Assembly: GCA_009746045.1 (NCBI GenBank)
Contig: RPFO01001837.1
Coordinates: 31,001 to 95,000 of the forward strand
Direction: 5' to 3'
Source: Mesostigma viride
Lineage: Eukaryota; Streptophyta; Mesostigmatophyceae; Mesostigmatales; Mesostigmataceae
DNA: 64,000 nt
The notes beneath the pieces are model-generated. The model worked only from the letters and a program-made list of their open reading frames with translations, was not told the DNA's origin and did no database searches. A program made the position numbers and the translations under genes. Of the stretch, positions 1-11,500 are shown one piece after another. Each line of letters starts with the position of its first letter. Within the stretch, counting starts at the first letter, position 1.

Positions 1-469
1 ACGACGCGGAGCGGAGCATTACAGGCGGCTTGCAGAGGTCGGGGCGACAGCGGAAGCCATCACCGGAGGACAGCGCGCGGCAAGAGTCGGCAGGTTTCCG
101 GAGCGAGCAAGGGTTCCTTTTCAGGAACTGCCCCAACCCCTTCGCGTTCGTGTGACGCGTTGGGACGAGTTTGCCCCTCTTGGTTACGATAGTGACCTTG
201 AGGTGGGAGCAGGGGGCGTCGCTGGGCTAGGCGACGAGGCACTTGGCGACCACGAGGTGCCAAGATACAATCCGCGGGGTGCCAACGACGGGTTGTCACC
301 TGTCTACTATACCAACGGTGACGATTCTGTCATCGCGGGCCGACAGCGGGTCGACGACGGCGCAGCGGGTAGCAGGGTGCCAGAGCTGATTGTGGTGAGC
401 GACAGCGACAGCGACAGCGACAAGGAGAACCAGGACGCGCCTGGGGCCAACCGTGGTGGTCTTGCCTGA
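1..469 (+). pseudogene. Copia copy A upstream ORF (ORF1), 3' part, frameshifted
   Basis: This continues the ORF that opens at 28777 in copy B. The copy-B reading frame starts here at position 3 but is shifted by one base near 110 and again near 135; after that a frame ending at the stop at 467-469 is open. The C-terminus is acidic with a Ser-Asp repeat and the motif DKENQ. I recognise no domain. Copy B breaks in a different place (a 2-base loss near 29432), so the intact ancestral ORF1 must have run to the equivalent of 469. Its role in the element is unknown; its position before gag makes an accessory structural protein possible. Confidence 0.55.
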
Positions 470-571
470 GTGGTAACACTTGGCACTTTCCTTTCTTGTT
501 CAGTAGCTTATATTGCTTTAATTACTGCTTGGCCACTTGGCTGGCTGTAGCAGATCTGAACAGAGGCCATC

Positions 572-1762
572 ATGGATGAGGGAGCTATTGACCAACAAGC
601 ACGCTTTATGGGCTTTGCGCGGCGCGGCGCTGGGCTGGATGGACGAGATGGACGCGATGGACGCGGTGGACGCGATGGACGCGGGGACGGCCAGGCGCTG
701 GGAGACCAGGCTGCGGTGCCAGATGATCAGAGCCAAGGATCGCAGGGCGGTCAGAACGCGCCAGCCGCAGATCAAGCGGCGCCTAAGCGACCGACCGTGG
801 CTGAGGGGTACGCGGTGCTAGGCCAGTTTCAGTCCATCAAGGACAATTGGCAGCCCCGGGACGCTGAGAGGATGTTAGAGGACATGAACTTGTACACGGA
901 GATATACACCGGTGACAAGCTTCGCATCCTAGCGTCTAGTGCCTACATAAGGCAGTCGGCGAGGCGGCGGCTGTTCAAGTTTGTTCGGGAGCGACATGCG
1001 GCGGGGGACACCTGGGCGGCGTTTATGACGCGACTCAGGGTGTTCCTGAGTGACAAGAGGACCATAGATGGGTCCCACCTGAAGCAAGAATACCTGGACT
1101 ACAAGCCCATCAAGGGGCAGCTAGTGGTCCACGCCTTTGAAGACTTCGTCAAGCTGAGGGAGGACGCCATGGCCAAGGGATTCTTCGTTGCAGATCGGAT
1201 GGCCATGGGCGACTTTCTCAAGTCGCTGCAGCTGGATCCGGTCACCATGGATAATGTGACCATCCACATGCGACAGGTCCATGGCTGGGCAGCCATGACG
1301 GACCAGTTGTATGAGTGTTTCAGCGGCAAGTACGTGGGTGGTAAGCGCCCTCGTCAGGGTGACGAGGAGGCCGCTGAACCTACGGTTAAGTCCATGAGGG
1401 GATCGGGCCACGGGGGCCCAGCGCCCTCGAGAGGGCCTGAGACCTCTTCAAGGGGTCGAGGAAGGTCCAGGAGGGGGCGTGGCAGAAGGGCTGGACGGGG
1501 GACCCCGCCGAAGTCGGGACATCCACAGTCCCAGTTTGACTTCAAGAGGGTGGGTGGTCCTCCCAAGGCTGGGCCCAGCAGTGGGACCTCACGGGACATC
1601 AGTCAGGTGGAATGTTATTTCTGCCAGGGGAAGGGTCACTTCAGGAATGAGTGTCCCTCGTACCTGAGGCAGGAAGGTCAGAGCAAGCCAGCTCAGGGTG
1701 GCAGCAAGGACAAGGCTGGTCCATCCCAGGATAAGGGCAAGGGCAAGGCTGCTGATCATTGA
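572..1762 (+). CDS. gag: Copia copy A Gag with CCHC zinc knuckle
   Basis: A 396-residue capsid-type protein. The N-terminus is a short Gly/Asp/Arg-rich repeat (GRDGRDGRGGRDG), followed by a helical capsid-like region (about residues 85-250) of the kind found in copia Gag (UBN2-type). An Arg/Gly-rich basic stretch follows, then one zinc knuckle CYFCQGKGHFRNEC (C-x2-C-x4-H-x4-C) near residue 350. The C-terminus is Lys/Gly-rich. The frame is intact from ATG 572 to TGA 1760-1762. Pol sequence continues in the same frame after the TGA, which is followed by C, a context known to favour read-through. Copy B carries the same protein with a one-base loss. Role: forms the virus-like particle and binds element RNA. 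Confidence 0.85.
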   Translation: MDEGAIDQQARFMGFARRGAGLDGRDGRDGRGGRDGRGDGQALGDQAAVPDDQSQGSQGGQNAPAADQAAPKRPTVAEGYAVLGQFQSIKDNWQPRDAERMLEDMNLYTEIYTGDKLRILASSAYIRQSARRRLFKFVRERHAAGDTWAAFMTRLRVFLSDKRTIDGSHLKQEYLDYKPIKGQLVVHAFEDFVKLREDAMAKGFFVADRMAMGDFLKSLQLDPVTMDNVTIHMRQVHGWAAMTDQLYECFSGKYVGGKRPRQGDEEAAEPTVKSMRGSGHGGPAPSRGPETSSRGRGRSRRGRGRRAGRGTPPKSGHPQSQFDFKRVGGPPKAGPSSGTSRDISQVECYFCQGKGHFRNECPSYLRQEGQSKPAQGGSKDKAGPSQDKGKGKAADH

Positions 1763-2325
1763 CTTGAGCCTGCACACATCCCTGAACCCTGGAGGGTGCC
1801 CCCAGGGGTGTGTAACGTAGCTGCTAGTGACGGCAGTGAGGGGCAGCCCCATGCTCTAGTGATAGAGCCTATTGGACACGATGGGGCAAGCTTGGTTACC
1901 ACAGAGAGTATGCCAGCTGTAGCTGCAGTGGTTACTCGCCAACGTGCCCGCCATGGCGGTGCTGAGCCTGAGGTAGGACCTGGTGATGTGGACCCAGGTG
2001 GATCTCAGAAGCATTCTGACCGTGCAGGACTGGCACAGGATGGTCAGGATGAGGATAGGGCTGGAGACAGTCTGACAGGCACGACCCTGGTGCCTCCTGT
2101 ACATAAGGGATCTGTACATACCTTGAGTGCTAATAATGACAATAAAAGGTTTTCTCTCTTGTATGACATTGCCTCAAGGTTGCATACCATGTTTGGCCAT
2201 GCAGCTCAGTCTTTGCAAGTTGCTAGACGGCTGGGAGGAAGTGAGTTGTACTCCATCTGCCAACAGGTTGCTCAAGCTTGCAAGTGCAGGCTAGTTGCTA
2301 GAAAGCCCAAGCAGTCTCATGCCAG
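1763..2325 (+). pseudogene. pol: Copia copy A pol, N-terminal fragment (integrase zinc domain)
   Basis: In frame with gag after a single TGA. It encodes a low-complexity linker and then the HHCC-type zinc domain of integrase (HTMFGH, then CQQVAQACKC). It is cut at 2325 by the gypsy element; the pol sequence resumes at 13048. The open frame runs on into the gypsy LTR to 2446, but that tail is not copia. Confidence 0.85.
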
Positions 2326-3465
2326 TGTCACGGACGCGCGCTATATGTCATCCGGGCGCCCACTATGCACAAGACCGGTGACGTGCGCAAGGAATTTGTC
2401 TTCTACGCATTTTCGACAAAGGCTAGTGACCGGGGGGGGACACTAGCACTTGCAGCATAAGAGCGGACGAAAGTGTACGTGCACGCGCGCCGGGCCAGGC
2501 ACAGCTGGGCGCGCAGCACTGACTTGAGCGGACGGCAGCACAAGTGTGCAGCGTCGAGAGGATCATACGCGTGTTAGTGGACAGCTGGAGCTGAAGCTGG
2601 ACTGCTGGACTTCAACAGCGCCGAGGCTATTGACAGGCCAGGTGTCTTTGTGGTGTAGAATAGCGGGTCAACGTTATGAGGACTGGACAGAAAATGGAAA
2701 AGGACAATTTGCGGTGCGGAGCCAGATCGCTGGAATGAATGCGAAATCGCTGGCAGCCCTAAAAAGGGATTTCTTCTAGAAAGGAACGATTAGACGCAAT
2801 GTTTGCTGGGCCACTCACACGCAAGGTGTGAGCGTGCAGATTGTCTGAAGGATATTATGCTTCGACCTTGCTGGACGTGACTCAATGTCGGACATTCCCA
2901 GGGACAGAAATGCCGGAGCCTCTAGGAGATGAGATCGGCAACAGGGTAGCAATTTAGATTTGTCGGGATGCCTTCCTGCTTTTGTTGGCATGTGTGGTAG
3001 AAAGCCAGGACGGCAACTGGAATGCGGTTTCTATTCGCATGGTTCAGGCAGCAAGATAGTTTTGGCATTCCTGGCTGGACTGACAAGTGTGGCGTGTGTC
3101 ATGCGTGTGGCATGACGAATGGTTTGGTTCATAGTCGAAGAGGACTCTCACGCAGCGTGTAGTCTCTTCGAGTCTCTCGTTAGTGGCCTTCGTGTTTCTC
3201 CCTTTCCTTGGGAGCAAGGCCGGTAGCATGTCATGGAGCGCTGCCTAACTGCGGGCTCGTGAGCATGGAGTGCATCGATATTGAGACTATCAACGTGTTG
3301 TAATTGTATTAACTTTCTCAATAAACTCCGCATGTGCGGCTTCATCATCAGACTGTGCAAAGTATGTGTTTTGAAAGCATTATTCTATAGCAGGGGAGGC
3401 AATAAGGTGGTTATCAGGCACGAGGGACAGTTCCTTGTCCTCGGCTGAGAGCCCTCCTTTCTTTA
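2326..3465 (+). repeat. Gypsy left LTR (repeated part)
   Basis: This 1140-bp block matches 11778-12914 almost perfectly and starts TGTCACGG next to target-site CCAG. The true 5' LTR may extend to about 3675, where TTGACA would mirror the TGTC start; that last part has no counterpart at the right end. A canonical AATAAA polyadenylation signal lies at 3320-3325. Confidence 0.85.
3320..3325 (+). promoter_or_regulatory. Poly(A) signal AATAAA in gypsy LTR
   Basis: AATAAA lies about 1 kb into the LTR and is repeated at 12769-12774 in the right LTR. The position suits 3' end formation of the element transcript. Functional use is inferred. Confidence 0.4.
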
Positions 3466-3733
3466 CTCGAAGAGACTACCCGGTAGTCTGCTTCCTTCTG
3501 TTCGAAGCCAAGACGTTGGCTTTAGTGTTTAGCAACCATCAGCAGTACAGGGAACGGCCTGGCTGACAGTTTGTAAAGGAAGTGTCTTGAGACAGATTTT
3601 AAGAAAATAGAACTAGCCAGAATTTGCTGGCTCTTGTCTTTTTCTGGCAGGCTAGTCGAGTCGTTATCCTTGACACCTGTTATAAAGCCTTTGGTTGTTG
3701 CTTCTTCTCAGCGAAACCTAGGCTTGTTGGTTC

Positions 3734-5568
3734 TTGTTTTGCCCATCGGTCAGCTGGTGCATGCCACTGACGCGAGCGCAGACTCGAGCCATGGCAGATG
3801 CAAATAGAGCAGATGCCGACACGTCCGCTCCGGGGTCGAATGGCGGGATTCCTCCCGCCGTACCCGCAGTGGGTGAGAGTCGCGACCAAGAAGCGCCGCT
3901 GAGTATGGTGGCGCTGTTCGCGCAGATGCAAGCGCAGATGCAGCAACAGTCGCAACAGTTGCAGCAGCAATTGGCGCTGCAGATGCGGGAAGTGACCGAC
4001 AGATTGGTGGCCGTAGAGGGTCGTCATCTGCAGTCCACACCATGGGACGGGCAGGCATCGATGCCGGGCCCCAGTGGTGTTGCCGCGGAGCCGAGGGAGC
4101 GGGACCAGCCGCCAACCTCAGGTAATGCGGCGGGAAGGGCTTCGATGGAACCGGGGGTTTTGGCTGGGTCGCTAACCCAACACGACTTGCTTGGTGAGGC
4201 GGATGGTCAGCCACGGGGCGAGTATACGCTGGCGCCCAGGCGCCTGCCTTTCGATCAAGCGCGAGACGGATTGCACGAGGAGAACGGGGCAGGGCTGGCG
4301 CGCGCGATGGACCCACACAGGGTGCACCAGGACGCATGCTGCCAGGCGGGGCCTCAATTCCGTTTGGGCGAGGCGGTGGGGCGCTGACCGGCGGGTCGAC
4401 TGCACGGTGGTCAAGTGTGCCAATCGGGCGCATTCCGCCCATGGAGGACATAACCACGCCGCTGGCTTTCCGAGTACGGGAGGCAGCACGACCAAGCACG
4501 CTGGCGCAGGGACGCGCAGCTCAGCGACCGCCGGAGGATGCCGATGGGGTGCAGTACCCGCAAAGGGTGCGCCTCATACCGGAAGGCGCGAAGATGCCCA
4601 CCCTACCACGGGTGGACATGCGCGAGAAGTTCTCCACAACCGGCAATCTGGCCACGCTGGCGCAGGCCTACAACGCGTACAAGTCATGGATTGATCTGCA
4701 ATACATGACTACGCAAGGCGCTGTAATGCATGAGTTTGTGATGAACAACATGCATTTTTTCTTTCACGGCCTTACGCTGAGGCGAGTGGCTAGGCTGGTG
4801 GAGCAGTGGAGAGAGGTCTCGCTGTACACGCGTCACACGGACGTGTGGTTCGGCTTCGACGGGCGTGGCCAGCCCGACTATGACAACATCATGTATGGTG
4901 TCGACCCTGCCGAGGAACTGTGGGGCCTCCTTCGCCAGGAATACCCGGTGGAGACCATCAAGGCAGAGCGTGAGTGGCGCAGTTTCAAGATAGCCGAGGG
5001 TGAAACCCCGGAGCAATCTTACGAGCGCCTCATGGAGTTCGCCGGCGAAGTGGAGGACTGGTCCGAAAAGCTGGCGTGTCAGAAATGGCTGCAAGCGCTA
5101 GGCTCCAAGGAGATGGAGCTGCCCACGCCGCCCAACGGCCAGCCGTGGCGATTGCGGTCACTGTGCATTGAGGTCAGGGCCATGATGCGACGACACGCGC
5201 AAGGCCGGATCTCGGTAAGCACGGTGGTGGCCGAGCTGCAGGCCAAGGTCGACGCGCTGACCAAGGCCAAGTCGGGTGAGTCGTCTGCCACAAGACAAGC
5301 GCGCCCGCAAGGCGGCCACGGTGCTAGCAGGAACCAAGGGGGGTCTCGCAACGCCTCATCGCATGATGCAACCCAGGGTAACGCCGCTGGCGGCAACAAA
5401 GACGCTGCCGCCCCGACGCGAGCTGGGGGGGCACGTCCTCACAGACGGGTACTAGGACGGATGCGCGCAAATCGGGCTGCTTCCTTTGCGACAAGGATGG
5501 GCACCTTAGTCGCGAGTGTCCAAGCCGCTGCACGAAGCCGCATGGGGCAGACACGAAGTGGCACCTGA
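3734..5568 (+). CDS. gag: Gypsy Gag, in two overlapping frames
   Basis: The first frame (3734-4387, likely real start ATG 3791, MADANRADADTS) encodes a Gln-rich coiled-coil segment (QMQAQMQQQSQQLQQQL) and a Pro/Gly linker. The second frame, one base back, is read to 5568. It carries a retrotransposon-gag-like capsid region (around EEWRSF/WRSFKIAEGETPEQSYERL, roughly 4960-5040) and a basic Ser/Asn-rich tail. The zinc knuckle CFLCDKDGHLSREC (5478-5520) lies in a third frame, another base back, which is the pol frame. Both steps are -1, the second at a run of seven G near 5428. They may be programmed frameshifts or decay. The capsid builds the particle and the knuckle binds RNA. Confidence 0.7.
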
Positions 5569-8500
5569 TGAACAAGTGTCCAGCCGCGGGCATCAAGACG
5601 GTCCACTTCGCCGAGATGGCGGGCAAGACCGACTCGATGGAAGCCCAGGTGGCTGCCATCAAGCATGGTGAGGAGGCGACGGCGCCCCCCAACCAATTCG
5701 AGACGGTGTACCGGGAGGACCCATTCTGGGCGCCCATGCCGGGTGACGTCGAGATCAACGCTGCGGAGGCTACCAAAGGCAAGCAGGCACGCAGCCCGCT
5801 TTCTTTTCAGCAGGCACCCATGTTGCCTGCCGGGCAGTTGCCCGCGTCCTTTTCCATGCCGCTGGCTGGGGTGCAATCTGCTTTTGAGCATGCGAACCCT
5901 GCTGGGCTGGAGCAGCGTAGGCGATTGGCGCCTGTGTACCCAATGCCGTTCATTGTGGACGTACCCATGTTTTCAGCACGGCAGGTGGTCGACACCTTCG
6001 GGCAGAAGGGGGTTGAGTGGCTGGGGTCGGTTGTGTCCGAGATCCAGTTGTTCGCAGATGGGCATGATGTGCGCACCTTGCGCAATTCTGAGTCCGTCAC
6101 CTACGGGCGCCAGCCGGTAGAAGCCGCAGTGCCCGTGGTGCAAGCGGGAGTGGTCAGCACAAGTAGCCAGCAGCGCACTAGTGCAGTCCCCCAGGTTCCC
6201 ACGGTGGTTCCATACCCCAATGGTGAGCCGTCCATGGCGTTCCAAGCAGTTGGAGCCTGTGGAGATGTATGGAGCGACATGGTGACATGTCCGTTGGTTG
6301 GCGCAGTCAAGCTTGATAGCGGTGCTCAGCCGCTAGTCATCAGCACGGACTTGGCCACCATGCTGAACCTGACCTACGAGAACGGTGGCTTAGTGGAAAG
6401 CCCCGTGTCTGTGTCAGGTTGGCAGGGTCCGGCTAGTAAGCCGTACGCTATGACGGCGGTTAAAGTCAACGTGATTTTCAATCCGTTGCGCGCCTCTAGC
6501 ATGACCACCGTGTCCGCGTATGCGCTGGTGGTCAACAAGTGTGGATATTCCGCACTACTCGGGGTGGATGTCCTTGCTCGCGCCATGGTTCAGGTGGACT
6601 ATAGGGCGGAGGAGGCATCTTACATCCCTGATTGGGATGGGGCTGGCCTGAAGCGGGCCAGCGTGCCGGTCTCATGCTTCAGTTCTTCAGCCGGGGCTGC
6701 ACGCCTCAACCCTTCCGCGGCTGCGGGCGTGGTGGAGGTCAGCATGGTGGAGGTACGGGCGGCGGGCTCATCGGCGTGGGACAAGCATCGGACGGTGCTG
6801 CCCCAGCCAACGGCGAGCATTGCCAAGATGCGCACGCAGTGGTCGCTGGATGCTGTGACGTCCACGCGGCAGCTGGCTATGCGCAAGCGGGTAACTGAAG
6901 CCGTCATCACCATTCCTCAGATGGCCAGCCATGGCCTCACTTTGCTGCAACCGGGTGTCTCGGAGGCCCAAGGTAATTTTTCTGCTGCAATCTTACCGCA
7001 GGCCCCTGATTTTGCCAAGGGTGCGGTAGTGTTGGAACTGTTTGCGGGGATCGGAGGGGGCATTGCAGGCTTTTTGGCCGCAGGCGGCGTGTGCCGTAAA
7101 CTCATCGCGGTAGAGCCATCGCACAAGGCGCGTCAGGTGTACTTCAGTCACTGTGGCGTGTTGTCGCGAGAGTATCCCGCGCAGTTTCCGCCATCAGCAT
7201 GGCGTGACCCGTTTGGGGAATGTCCTCAAGATATCCGAGCCATCGGTGAGGTGCAGGTGCAGCAGTTGTTGCGCAGGCATCATGCCATCGACTTGGTAAT
7301 TGCGGGTTGGGAGTGCCAGGGCCTGAGCCAGGCAGGGCAAGGGCGGGGGCTAGCCGATCCGCGTAGCGCGCTGTTCTGGGAACTGTTGCGTGTGGTGGGA
7401 CTGTTGCAGTCGCGTCAGCCCCATCCGCCTGCGTATCTGTTTGAGAACGTTGTGGCGGGTGACAGCCCACATCAGGCGGTGCGGGAGGACTGGGCTACAA
7501 TCGTGGCACTCCTGGGGGAGCCCATCGTGTGTGACAACGCAGGGCTGGGTGGGCTCACGCATCGTTTGCGTGCCTATTGGACCAACGTGGCGTGTGCGAC
7601 CGATGTGCAGGCGGTCTTGGGGGCCGTAGCAAGGCAGCATCCGAGTGTGTCTGCGGAGGTAGCATTGCCTTCCCACCTAGTCACGCAGAAGGTGGATAGC
7701 GAGGATCGCCCACCGTATGCACGCGTCAACCGGGTCGGGAGCCCCATGTGTGCACTGCCGACCCTGGTCAGTTACCAAGGGTCGACAGCATACCGTGATC
7801 GGGGTAAGGGTCTCGTTTGGGACACTACCACCGGTCTGTTGGTGCAGCCACCCGCAGAATTTCGTGAGGCCAGCATGGGTTTTCATGTCGGGGCCTCGGC
7901 GCTGCCGGGCGTGCTCGAGAGTGAGCGCTGGTCTTTGATAGGCCAGGCTATGTCGGTGTTGCAGGTCGGGTATGTGCTGCTTGCATCGGTTGCCGTGCGC
8001 CAGTCTGGGGGGGCGTCCCCAGCCAATCCGCCTCAGCAGGTTGAGGCGCGCGCAGCCAAACTGAAGCGCCCTGCAGCGACGGGGACTTCATCAGCATGGG
8101 GGTGGCGTCTGCGACAGGTGTGGACTATCATTCTCATGACCGCCCTGCTGACCAGCACCGTGCTGGCCGGCGAGCCCACGCTGCATCGGGTAATACACCG
8201 TGCGGCACGCGAGGCTCCGGCGGTGGGTGTCACACCAGGCGTGGCAGCCTTTTCCTTGTTCCACGACGATGCGGCTAGGGCGCCGCATCTTGAGGCACAT
8301 GCGGTAGCTGTGGGTGATCCCGCGGATACGCACCCCTGGGCTATTGGCGAACACCTTTCTGATGCGCAGCGCTCAGCCATGCTAAAGTGGCTAGGCACTG
8401 CAAGGGGGGCCTTCGCTTTCACAAGTGATGAACTGGGGTGTTTCAATGGTGGGACCATGCGTGTTCCATTGGACACTGACACCCCTTTGTTCCGACGCCA

Positions 8501-11500
8501 GCATCGCCTGAGTCAGGCCGAGTTGGATTTTGTAGCCGAGCAATGCAAGGAGTTAGAGGATGCCGGTATCATCAGGCAATCTTCCTCCAGCTATGCCGCT
8601 GCCGTTGTCGTTGCGCCCAAGAAGGACGCTATCACCGGGGCATGGACGGGTATGCGCATGGCCACCGATCTGCGGTTGCTGAATGCACACACACCCGTGG
8701 ACCGTTACCCCATGCCACGTGTGGATGATGTCCTGGATAAGATATCTCCTCATGTGAAGTTTGTGTCCTCGCTGGACCTGCGTAGCGGCTTTCATCAGAT
8801 CGCAGTTGCGCCGGAGGATCAGCGGAAGCTTGCATTCTGGGGGGGCGGCAATTTGTATGAGTGGGTGCGCATGCCCTTTGGGCACCGCAACGCTAGTGCT
8901 GTTTTCCAACGAGCTATGGACAAAGTGCTTGCAGGTCTTCCTTTCGCCGCTTGTTACATTGATGATGTAATCGTCTTTAGCGCGACATTTGAGGAGCACC
9001 TGGCGCACTTGGAGCAGGTTCGCTTGGCTCTCGAGGAGCATAATATGCGGCTGCACCCTGAGAAGTGCAAGTTCGCCCAGCGGACCCTCTCATTCCTTGG
9101 TCATCAGATTGTGCCGGGTGGCCGGACGCCTGATGCCGCCAAGGTCGAATCCATTGTGCAGGCCGCCGTACCCACGGATGTCTCAGGGGTGCGGGCGTAT
9201 TTGGGTTTGGCTGGCTATTACCGAGGTTACATTGAGAACTTCAGCAGCAAGGTGAAGCCCTTGACCGAGTTACTCAAGAAGGGGTGCGTGTGGGCGTGGG
9301 GTCCCGCACAGCAACGCGCCATCGAGACAATCAAGCAGGAGCTCACGTCGGCCCCGATTCTGCGCGCCCCTGACTATGCTTTGCCGTTTGTGTTATATAC
9401 CGACTGGTCCAAGGTAGGACTGGGTGCGGTCTTGGCGCAAAAGGATGGTGATGGGCGCGAGCACGTTATTGCTTATGCTAGTCGCAGCAACAACCCAGCG
9501 GAGAGCCGGTATTCTTCCTATGAGGGGGAGGCACTGGCTGTGGTGTGGGCCATCAAGCACTTTCGCCCGTATTTAGTTGGGCGCGTGTTTACTCTGGTGA
9601 CAGACCACCAGCCGCTTCAGTGGCTAATGACCAACACCAACCTGACGGGTAAGCTCGCCCGATGGGCCATGATTATCCAGGAGTACCACATGACCATTGT
9701 GCATCGGGCCGGCAAGGACCATGTCAACGCCGATGTGCTATCCCGATACGCCATGCCTACCACTGTTGACCACACTGGAGCCCGGGCCATGGGTGCCGAG
9801 GGCTCGTCGGGTTCTGTGGTCTTTGTGAACGCTGCTGGGTATGCGGCCGACGATGAGGAGGAGGCGTGGTGGCGCAGTGTCGAGTACTCTGTGGCGGACT
9901 TCGGCATCAGCGACGACCCGGTGCGGCCGTCGCCATTCACGCCATCCAAAGCTGTGTGCGCTATGGAAGAGGGTAGGTCTCTGTCCTTTGACATTGATCC
10001 TTCTCTGCAGCAGCTGATCGCTGTGCAGGCTCTCTTAGCGCGTAGCTCTCTTGCTGATTGCTACACCGCTGATATCTGGCTAGATGGTCGAGTTTTGGAG
10101 CAAGTGCAGGGTGCTGTCTTGACTCCTACTCCAGTCGATTGGACTCCTGCTCAGAAGGCGACGGAGTTGAACAGGGTGCAGCACAGGGCTGCAACCTATG
10201 GTTGGGAAGATGGGGTTTTGTACAAGCTGTTGGGCAAGCGTAGGGTGGTCGTCCCACCGCCTGACAAGCGCGTTGCTATAGTGCAGGCGTACCACGAGCG
10301 GTATGGTCACTTGGGTGGCAATCGCACGCTCAGCCTCGTACGGACCAGCTATTGGTGGAATAACATGCGACACACAGTGGCCCAGGTAGTGGCCAGCTGT
10401 GTCCCGTGTGCTCGAACCAAGGCTAACTTTAGCGCAGATCATGGTGCCAAGGAGCTGATGTCGCTTCCCATCAAGGGCTTGTTTTATCGCTGGCACGTCG
10501 ATCTGTGCGGGCCGTTTCAGGAGAGCCCTGACGGCAACCTCTATGTCATGGTATGCGTGGAGAGCTTTAGCAAATGGGTTGAGTTGATCCCCATTGCTGA
10601 CAAGCATGCCGCTACCACAGCGAAGCATTTTGCAGACATCATCACCAGGTTTGGGGCTCCCGCGGAGGTAGTCACGGACCAGGGTGGTGAGTTCAGGGGT
10701 GAGTTCCAGGAGTTGCTGGATGGATGTCTTATTGATCACCGTCGCACTTCTCGGGAGCATCCTCAGGCCAATGGTTTGGCTGAGAGATTGGTGCAGACCG
10801 TCAAGCAGGCGCTGCGCAAGTGGAGCCTGCAGGTGCCGGAGTCGGCCAGGTGGGATCGCGAGTTGGCATGGATTGCCATGGGTTATCGCATGTCTCCCCA
10901 GGAGTCTCTCGCTACCTTCTCCCCGTATTTCCTTCTGTTCGGGCGTAATCCTCTTTTGCCTACGGAGGCACAGGTTGCGCACCCCGAACCCATGGCCTTC
11001 GACAACGCTCAGCAATTTTTGGTTGAGGTGCTGGCCAGGGCAGAGACTTTTAAGAAGGTCATGCCCATCGCGATGAACAACTTGTTCATTGCTCAGCACA
11101 GGGACTCCCTGCGTTACGCTCAGCGCCGGGGGGGCGCATACATGGCTCGCCAGCTGCGGTTTAGGCCAGGGCAGTATGTTTTCCTGCGCACTCAGCTGAA
11201 GCACACTTTGGATGTGGAGGCGGGGCCCACCATTTTGCGCATTGTGGCTATCAAACCATCGGGAGTGGCAATTTTGGAGGGCGCCGACGGGAGCCGTACG
11301 ACAGACAACCTCAGCAATCTCAGTCCCTGCTCACTGCCCAATTTGGTCCACGACCTCCAACCGCACACATCTCGCCGAGTCAAGGACGCCCAGTGTCAGG
11401 TTTGTCACCGGGTCGATCAGGCGGAGTCCATGTTATTGTGTGATCAGTGTAACTGTGGTTGGCACATGCAGTGCTTGCAGCCCGTGGTCACCAGCATTCC

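Noticed and set aside
3750-4499. 249-codon minus-strand ORF opposite gypsy gag
   Set aside because: Shadow frame in GC-rich coding DNA; the plus strand carries gag.
10080-11204. 374-codon minus-strand ORF opposite the gypsy integrase
   Set aside because: It is a shadow of the well-supported plus-strand pol frame and has no domain character.
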